The notes under the pieces were generated by a model. It had not been told where the DNA came from and did no database searches. It worked only from the letters and a program-made list of their open reading frames with translations. From Alligator mississippiensis (lineage: Eukaryota > Chordata > Crocodylia > Alligatoridae), in the NCBI RefSeq assembly GCF_030867095.1, contig NC_081828.1, forward strand, positions 3,549,001 to 3,613,000: DNA of 64,000 nucleotides. Reading direction: 5' to 3'. A program made the position numbers and the translations under genes. Shown piece after piece: positions 52,076 to 64,000 of this stretch. Positions within the stretch are counted from its first letter, which is position 1, and every line of letters starts with the position of its first letter.

Positions 52076-52205
52076 GGCATCAGGGAAACACCTGAGCTTT
52101 GGCTTTGATAAACTTAAGACTTGAAAGGCGGCATCAGGGCACAGCTGAGCTCTGGTTTTCATCTTCTTAATGCTCGAAAGGCGGCATCGGGGCACAACTG
52201 AGCTC
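52076..52205. repeat. Short tandem repeat, about 58-bp unit
   Basis: GGCGGCATCAGGGCACAGC, GGCGGCATCGGGGCACAAC and a decayed first copy are each followed by TGAGCT(C)TGG and a CTT..A(A)TGCTCGAAA segment. There are about two and a half units. Confidence 0.75.
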
Positions 52206-52274
52206 TGGGCTTCCCAGCTGTCTTGGAGTAAATTGCCAAACCCGACCAAACGCCAGCTGATGCCTCCAAGAGAC

Positions 52275-53965
52275 ATGTAGGTAGATATTTATTATAATAT
52301 GCATTATATTTAAATATGTAATATAAACATATATTAGGTTATAATATAAATATAATAAAAAATTTATACAATATAATACATATATATATACCTTAAATAT
52401 AATCACATATCTAAAATATTTATATTGGGCAGATGGGATATCTTTATATAATCTATAATATATTTATTATGATATATCTAGGAGTCTAGAAGTATATAGC
52501 TAGAAATCTATCATATATGTATTTATATTGGGTAGAGGTGTATCTTGATATAATCTATCATATATTTATTACTATATATCTAGAAATCTAGAAATATATA
52601 TATCTACAAATCTATAATATATGTATATTGGGGAAGATGTGATATCTTTATATAATCTATAATATGTTTATTATGATATATCTATATATCTCGAAGTATA
52701 TATGTAGAAATCTCATTTATTTCTATTGGGGAAGATGTGATATCTTTATATAATCTATCATTTATCATGCTATATCTAGAAATACATCTATATAGCTAGA
52801 AATCTATCATATATGTATTTATATTGGGTAGAGGGGTATCTTTATATAATCTATAATATATTTATTATATATCTAGAAGTCTAGAAGTATATAGTTAGAA
52901 ATCTATCATACATGTATTTATATTGGGTAGAGGTGTATCTTGATATAATCTATCATATATTATGCTATATCTAGAAATACATCTATATATCTAGAAATCT
53001 ATCATACGTATTTATAGTGGGTAGATGTGTATCTTTATATAATCTATGTCTATCATGTATTTATTACTATATATCTAGAAATCTATCTACAAAATATGTA
53101 TGTATATTGGGGAAGATGCTATATATCTACAAATCTACAATATATGTATGTATATTGGGGAAGATGTGAAATCTTTATAAAGTCTATAATATGTTTATTA
53201 TGCTATATCGATATCTTTATATAGTCTGTTTATTATGCTGTACCTATATACCTAGAAACCTATCCTGTATTTATTTCTATTGGGGAAGACGCGATACCTT
53301 TATATAATCTATCATATATTTATTACGCTCCATCTAGAAATATAGCGATCTAGCTACAAATCTATCATATATTGATTTATACTGGGTAGTTGCGTCTCTT
53401 TTATAGAATCGATCATATATTTATTACGATACATCTCGACATCTAGAAATATATCAATATAGATGTACACATCTATATACATATATACACCCTATATACA
53501 TCTATATACATATAACACATATACACATATATATACATCTATATACAATATATATAGATGTACACATCTATATATCGGATGGATGTACACATCTATATAC
53601 CGATAGATGTACAAATCTATATATCCATAGATGTACACATCTATATATCGGATGGATGTACACATCTATATACATATATACACCCTATATACATCTATAT
53701 ACATATAACACATATATTGTAGATTTGTAGGTATATAGATATACACATATATATACATCTATATACAATATAGATGTACACACCTATATATTGGATAGAT
53801 GTACACCTATATATTGGATGGATGTACACATCTGTAAGATGTGTATGTATATTGGGGAAGATGGGATGCAGTCCCTAACATAGTTATGAGGATATCTCTA
53901 GACACCTAGAAGTATACATTTAGAAATCTATCCTCTATGTCTTTATATCGGGTATATAATCTACA
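52275..53965. repeat. AT-rich minisatellite, about 95-105-bp unit, plus hairpin array
   Basis: From 52400 to 53420 each unit carries an ATTGGGKARATGTG anchor (about 52421, 52527, 52630, 52727, 52822, 52920, 53013, 53105, 53155) followed by ATCTTTATATAATCTAT and ATCTAGAAATCTA. From about 53455 to 53840 the pattern shifts to repeated ATAGATGT AC ACATCTAT, which can fold into an 8-bp-stem hairpin, interleaved with ACATATATACACC. The array ends roughly 270 bp before the NSUN4 start codon. Confidence 0.92.
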
Positions 53966-53989
53966 ATCTAATCTATGCTGTAGGTGGGA

Positions 53990-59924
<5,935 letters not shown>

Positions 59925-60267
59925 GCATGACAGCTCCTCCCAGGGGGAGTTAAGATCGGGGCATTGGTTCACCTAGTGACATCTGAGTAGAGATGGAAAG
60001 AGGAACTGCTATGTAACCTCCTGAAGGAAGTCGGCCACTCATCCCCAGTCACTGAGACTAAATGATGCAGATGTAGTCTTTGAGAAATGTATTGTGCCTC
60101 TTTCTGGGCACTGGACTCTGGTATCTCGCTGCAGTTTGTAACTCCTTCTCTTTCCTCAACCTGCTGCTGGTTTAAAAAGCAGCTATGACTGAAGAAAGAG
60201 AGTGGGGACTTGTGTTTTTGACTAGGAAACCAGTAATTTGGTCTCTCCAAATGCTCTGAATTCATCG
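59925..60267 (+). other. NSUN4: NSUN4 3' flank
   Basis: Probable 3' UTR. I found no canonical AATAAA close to the stop codon, so the transcript end is not placed. Confidence 0.35.
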
Positions 60268-60335
60268 ATTTCATAGACATTAGGGCCGGAAGGGACCTCG
60301 CAAGATCATCGGGTCCAGCCTCCTGCCCATTCAGA
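60268..60335 (-). mobile_element. CR1 3' tip, antisense
   Basis: TTTCATAGACATTAGGGCCG, GAAGGGACCTCGCAAGATC and ATCGGGTCCAGCCTCC. Confidence 0.8.
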
Positions 60336-60369
60336 TTCTTCAGAGGATTTGCTGAGTGCTAACAATGCT

Positions 60370-60585
60370 CAACTCTTACCAGGCACTGCTTAGCCAGAAA
60401 TCCCCAAGGGTCTCACAGATGAGGGCTACATCCTCAGCCCTGTTTTTACAGGGAGGAAACCTGAGTCACAGAGCACACACCAGTGACATGCCTCAGCTCA
60501 CACAGCAGGTCACCGGAGGAGCTGGGGATAGAACCAAGGTCTCCTGAGTCCCAGCTCAGTGCCCTGCCAGCTGGTCCTTCAGGAG
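60370..60585 (-). repeat. MIR-type SINE, antisense
   Basis: AAGGGTCTCACAGATGAGGG, GGAGGAAACCTGAGTCACAG, CTCAGCTCACACAGCAGG, GGGGATAGAACCAAGGTCTC and CTGAGTCCCAGCTCAGTGCC are the antisense MIR blocks in order. Confidence 0.75.
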
Positions 60586-61163
60586 AGCTGCCTTACAAAT
60601 ACAGGGTTTTGAAGCAGCTTATTGCTGTCATTGTCTCTCTTCTCACTAAGGAACCTGGTTCTCCAGCTGTTCAGAGGATGATCTGAGCTTGGATGAAAGC
60701 ATTTCCTGTCTCTGCTTTCATCTTCTTGGATGTAACCTTGCACATGCGAACAAACACCTCCCCACATCCATCTTTCTGGGCTTGGCTCATGCTCAAGCCT
60801 TTAACCAGTGTTTAGAGGAATTGGGCTGCTTCCTTTATCTCAGGCAGGTGGTCTTTTAGACTGACTGATCTCTAGATTTTGGTGTAAAGCGTTTGTGCTG
60901 GTGTGTGCTAGGGGAATGGATTATTTTTGCTCGCTTGGTTTTTGCCAGGACTATTCCAGATAGGTTAGTGGCTGGGCTCCATTGATTCGTTCACTTTTAC
61001 TCCACACGTCCAACACGGACAGTCGCAACAGAGATGTGTGTGAAGGTGTTGGAACAATTTGAATGCTCCCGTGAAGGCAAAGAAAGGCGGGTGTGCTTTG
61101 TAATTCTTTTATTGACCATTGAGGAACCCAGCTGGCTTTCTTGCAGTCACAGACCCCAAGAAG
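60586..61163. other. NSUN4-FAAH convergent intergenic DNA
   Basis: No gene was recognised. TTTATT at 61108-61113 is a minus-strand AATAAA about 50 nt beyond the FAAH stop, giving FAAH a very short predicted 3' UTR. Confidence 0.5.
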
Positions 61164-62485
61164 TCACACGCATTTCTTCCTCTCACAGGCCAGCGTCTCC
61201 ACCTCCTTCATGAAGCGGAGGCACAGCTCCTCTTGCCACGGCAGGGCCACGCACTGCACGGCCACGGGCAGCCCCACGGCTCCTTCCACGGCCTGCAGTG
61301 GAGACAGGAGCAGTGTGATGTTATCCAGGGGCACCTCCCATCTAATAAGTTCTTCAGCTGCAGGAGTGGACCCTCGTGTGTCCTCAGCCCCCACCCCACA
61401 TCCCGCTTGCTGGCTGACCTTTCTCAGCCTCCTGTCCCATGCATCTTCGTAGTGCCCTCTGTGATGTAGCAGCTCTTCTTCATCAGCCTCCGTAACTGTG
61501 GTGACTGGCACAACCCCAGCGGGGAAGTCTAAGGTGTTATACAACATGGTGGAGGAGACAGCCGCTGGGAGGAGCAATGTGCAGAAGATCAGTCACAGGG
61601 AGGCCAGCAAGGCAGTGCAGGGGTTTGGACCCAACAGTGCACAAAGGCTGCTGAGTACGTCTCCTTCAAACACATGCCATGTGTCACCCTAGCGGGAAAC
61701 CTGCCATAGCTCAACCCCTCTCCAAGCAGGTCACGGATGGTCACTATGGACCCTCCTAGCACAGCACGCGTGCAACATGATGGTGTCAGCAAAAAGTGCC
61801 TTCAGCCATATGGGTAGAGAGCATGCTCGTGTCCTGCAGACTGGATGGGAATTCATGGGTGCTAATCCCACCTCTGACACTGACTCCCTCAAAGGCCCTG
61901 GGCAAAGCATTTAACTTTTGTGCCTAGGTTTCTTCCTGTGTCAAATGAAGCATTATATCTGCCTAATACCACTGAAGTGCGCAGGAGAGCGTCTTTTTCC
62001 AGTGAATGTTCAACTCTGCTGTGCTGCACAAAGCAGCGCGGTGTCAGCGCCGGGTGAAACAGCTACGTTATTAAGAAGCAGTAGTTTTGCTACTCAGGGC
62101 ATAGGGTGGTGTCTGTAGGTCTCGCCCACATCTAGTCTCTGCCCCAAGGACCTTACGGGGCAGAGAGGTGAGGTTGCGAGATGCCAAGTGGTACATCCAG
62201 ATTCATACACAGGGTTAATAGCTGAACCTGGACCAGGCCTCTGGCTTCCTATCCCCTTGCCTGGGGTCCTACCCACTAGACCTGGAGGTGGTCATCGCAC
62301 TGGTGGCCAACAACCCTCTTTGGCAGGATGACTCCCACAGCCTCCCATATCCTAGAAACACCCTTTGCCACCTTACCCAGGAGCTTCCCTGGATAGCCAA
62401 GGGTGAAGGCTGGCCCCAGGACCGGACACAGCACCACGTCCAGCTGGAGTTTCTTCCATTTGGCAATGAACTCCGTGCGATAGGC
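61164..62485 (-). CDS. FAAH: Fatty acid amide hydrolase, last three coding exons (partial)
   Basis: Membrane-bound amidase-signature serine hydrolase that cleaves anandamide and other fatty acid amides. Exons in transcript order: 62485-62377 (AYRTEFIAKWKKLQLDVVL, CPVLGPAF), 61564-61419 (AAVSSTMLYNTLDFPAGVVP, VTTVTEADEEE) and 61292-61164 (AVEGAVGLPVAVQCVALPWQ, EELCLRFMKEVETLA...). The stop is TGA at 61166-61164. Phases agree (0/1/0) and borders are AG/GT. The MLYN.LDFPAGVVPVTTVT and GLPVAVQCVALPWQEELCLR blocks are nearly identical to mammalian FAAH. The Lys-Ser-Ser catalytic triad and the N-terminal membrane segment are coded by exons beyond the right edge. No upstream exon was found in 62486-64000, so the next intron exceeds 1.5 kb. 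Confidence 0.93.
61830..61990 (+). repeat. MIR-type SINE, FAAH intron
   Basis: CTGCAGACTGGATGGGAATT, GCTAATCCCACCTCTGACAC, CTGGGCAAAGCATTTAAC, TGTGCCTAGGTTTCTTCC and TGTCAAATGAAGCATTATA match MIR/CORE-SINE order. Confidence 0.7.
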
Positions 62486-63117
62486 CTGGGGGGAGAGTGC
62501 GGGAAGGGAGCCATAAAATACCTGGAGCTGCCCAGCTGTGGTGTGGGGGTGATACTATGGCATAGGGCCATTTGGAGCGCAGCGGGGAGATACGCCTGCC
62601 CTACAGAGCCCCGGGGATGAGACTGAACCACACTGACAACTGCGACGTGCTGAGCAATGTGTCCCCGGCTCAGGCTGGGAGCAGCTCAGTGCATAGGGAA
62701 GCTCAGCAGCCTTAAGCCCAGGTGTCTTCAGCCCCTTCCCGGGTATGGGAAAATTAACTCGGGGGTCAGTGCCCAGAGACAGCATGACTGAGTCCAGGGC
62801 AGCTCAGAGGCTCCAGATGCCAAAGGCCAATAAAACAGAGCCCAACACTTCTACAGCAGGACAAATCAGGATTTCTAGGGTCCGACTCGTGCTTTTGGGG
62901 CCTCCGGGGCTGGCCACGGCGAGTGCCGGTGCATCCCGACCGCGCTTCGTTGGCAGGGCTCGCGCTTTGTGTTCTGCGCGTGCGGAGCCTCGTATTTACC
63001 AGCACGCAGGCTTGGTGCTGCCACATCGCCTTGGCTGACCTGGAATTCGAAGCAGAGGGATGTAGATGAGGTTCAAGCAGCCGGAAAGGCAGCGCAGCTG
63101 GAGGTGGGAGCAGCGCC
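62486..63117. other. FAAH intron, unassigned
   Basis: A GC-rich patch (62880-63020) is present, but no FAAH exon, splice-flanked reading frame or named repeat was recognised. Confidence 0.4.
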
Positions 63118-63199
63118 GTCCGTTTGGGATCAGAGAATCGTTGACTGGCAGGGCCCTGGGGTTCACATCTGCTCCAGGCAGGATCAGACCTGTCTAGAC

Positions 63200-63560
63200 C
63201 AGTGCGGACCAACCTTTTTGGCTGGTGTGCTGTGAATTAGCCCCATACGCTCCCCAAGAGCCACTTTGATTCCCCTTTCCCCTGCCCCATCTGCTGCTCT
63301 GGCTTCTGCTGTCTGCCCTATCTGCTGCTCTGCTGTCTGCTCCCGCCCCGGTCTGCCCCGGTCTTGAACTGTGCCAGCCAAGCATCCATCTTCCCTTGCT
63401 CTTAAACACTTTGTTAGCAACCCTCTCAAAGAAACCCTGGGCATTGCGCCCGAAACATCAAAACCGCCCTTGAACTGCTCACAGGTGATGCAGGGGCACT
63501 GCCCATGTGCTGCCACTGCGTGCTGGTAAGCGCATCCTTGTAATTCAATGGTGGCAATTT
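63200..63560. mobile_element. hAT-like non-autonomous DNA transposon
   Basis: Begins CAGTGCGGACCAACCTTTTT then GGCTGGTGTGCTGTGAATTA and CCAAGAGCCACTTTG. This start is typical of a reptile hAT family (CAGTGGTGGCCAACCTTTTT). Internal TCTGCTGTCTGCCC... short repeats follow. The right end is approximate. Confidence 0.5.
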
Positions 63561-63696
63561 AATCTTCAAATTCCCATCAGTTGTTTCTGTCTGAATGGCC
63601 CAAACATGCAAATGAGACAGTCTCTAAGAGAGTCAGAGAGAGAAAGGACCATCCGGGGCGGAGGTATGAGGTTAAGATTTAGGGAATCTGGGTTAA

Positions 63697-64000
63697 TCAG
63701 ACTGCTAGAGCCACGGGGCTGGACGGGACCCCCAGAGGTCACATCTAGTCCAACCCCCTGCCTGAGCCAGGATCAGCCCTGTGCAAACCAGCTCAGCTTT
63801 GTAAAACTACCGTCAACTGATGCAATGCAAGCCATTACACCCCACCCTGCTACGGGGAAAGCAGGGGGATCACGGCAGTCCGTGAGCTGCTGCTTCAAAC
63901 GTTAATATACATTCAAGCAATCCCATAGAGGCCATGCCCCCTCTACAGAGAAAGGCAGCCCTCCTCCCCCAGTCTGTGCCAGTCTGATCATGGCATAAAA
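63697..64000 (-). mobile_element. CR1 3' UTR copy, antisense (cut by window)
   Basis: AGAGCCACGGGGCTGGACGG, CAGAGGTCACATCTAGTCC, GTGCAAACCAGCTCAG, CTACGGGGAAAGCAGGGG and CTGATCATGGCATAAAA parallel 22325-22665. It continues past the right edge. Confidence 0.8.

Noticed and set aside
62870-63060. GC-rich patch considered as an upstream FAAH exon
   Set aside because: No match to the FAAH segment expected upstream (ending before the Y-R-T-E-F-I-A-K-W block) and no suitable AG/GT borders in phase.

Overview
The window is vertebrate nuclear DNA. The dominant repeat is the CR1 LINE: about two dozen pieces on both strands, several ending in the octamer-like ATCTATGA / ATTCTATGA tail. There are also old MIR-type SINEs, hAT-like DNA-transposon ends and compact introns. 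Together with the gene content this points to a sauropsid, most likely a crocodilian; a turtle is the main alternative. No retroviral or LTR element was recognised.

Five protein-coding genes could be assembled exon by exon with consistent phase and consensus splice sites: RAD54L (+, 18 coding exons, 13979-34411), LRRC41 (-, 10 exons, 36056-46490), UQCRH (+, 4 exons, 47222-49263), NSUN4 (+, 6 exons, 54231-59924) and the last three coding exons of FAAH (-, 61164-62485, running off the right edge). The order and orientation match human 1p34-p33 as I know it. RAD54L and LRRC41 converge, LRRC41 and UQCRH diverge from a 731-bp shared promoter, and NSUN4 and FAAH converge.

Bases 1-13 kb hold no gene I can support. 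They contain CR1 copies, decayed hAT pieces, a short array built from a hAT-like end plus CA tracts, and a 4.9-kb G/T-rich minisatellite (8.08-12.97 kb) with a 47-bp core unit. That array lacks stop codons in all six frames over most of its length and ends about 1 kb before the RAD54L start codon, next to a CpG-rich promoter. Introns hold CR1, MIR, hAT and unclassified repeats.

The most unusual feature is the LRRC41/UQCRH bidirectional promoter. It is a degenerate tandem array in which nearly every unit carries a GCCAT(C/T)TTG core, the YY1 motif: 11 exact cores, one near-match and two decayed units in about 590 bp. A second array with YY1-like AAAATGGC cores in the opposite orientation abuts LRRC41 exon 2. 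A third large array, AT-rich and hairpin-forming (52.3-53.9 kb), ends about 270 bp before the NSUN4 start. Thus all three promoters in the window lie in or beside tandem repeats.

Functionally, RAD54L is a homologous-recombination motor, LRRC41 a predicted Elongin BC/Cullin substrate receptor, UQCRH a complex III subunit, NSUN4 a mitochondrial rRNA methyltransferase and FAAH an endocannabinoid hydrolase. They are neighbours by old synteny rather than by pathway, although UQCRH and NSUN4 both serve mitochondria and both have ETS/GABP-like TTCCGG sites at their promoters.
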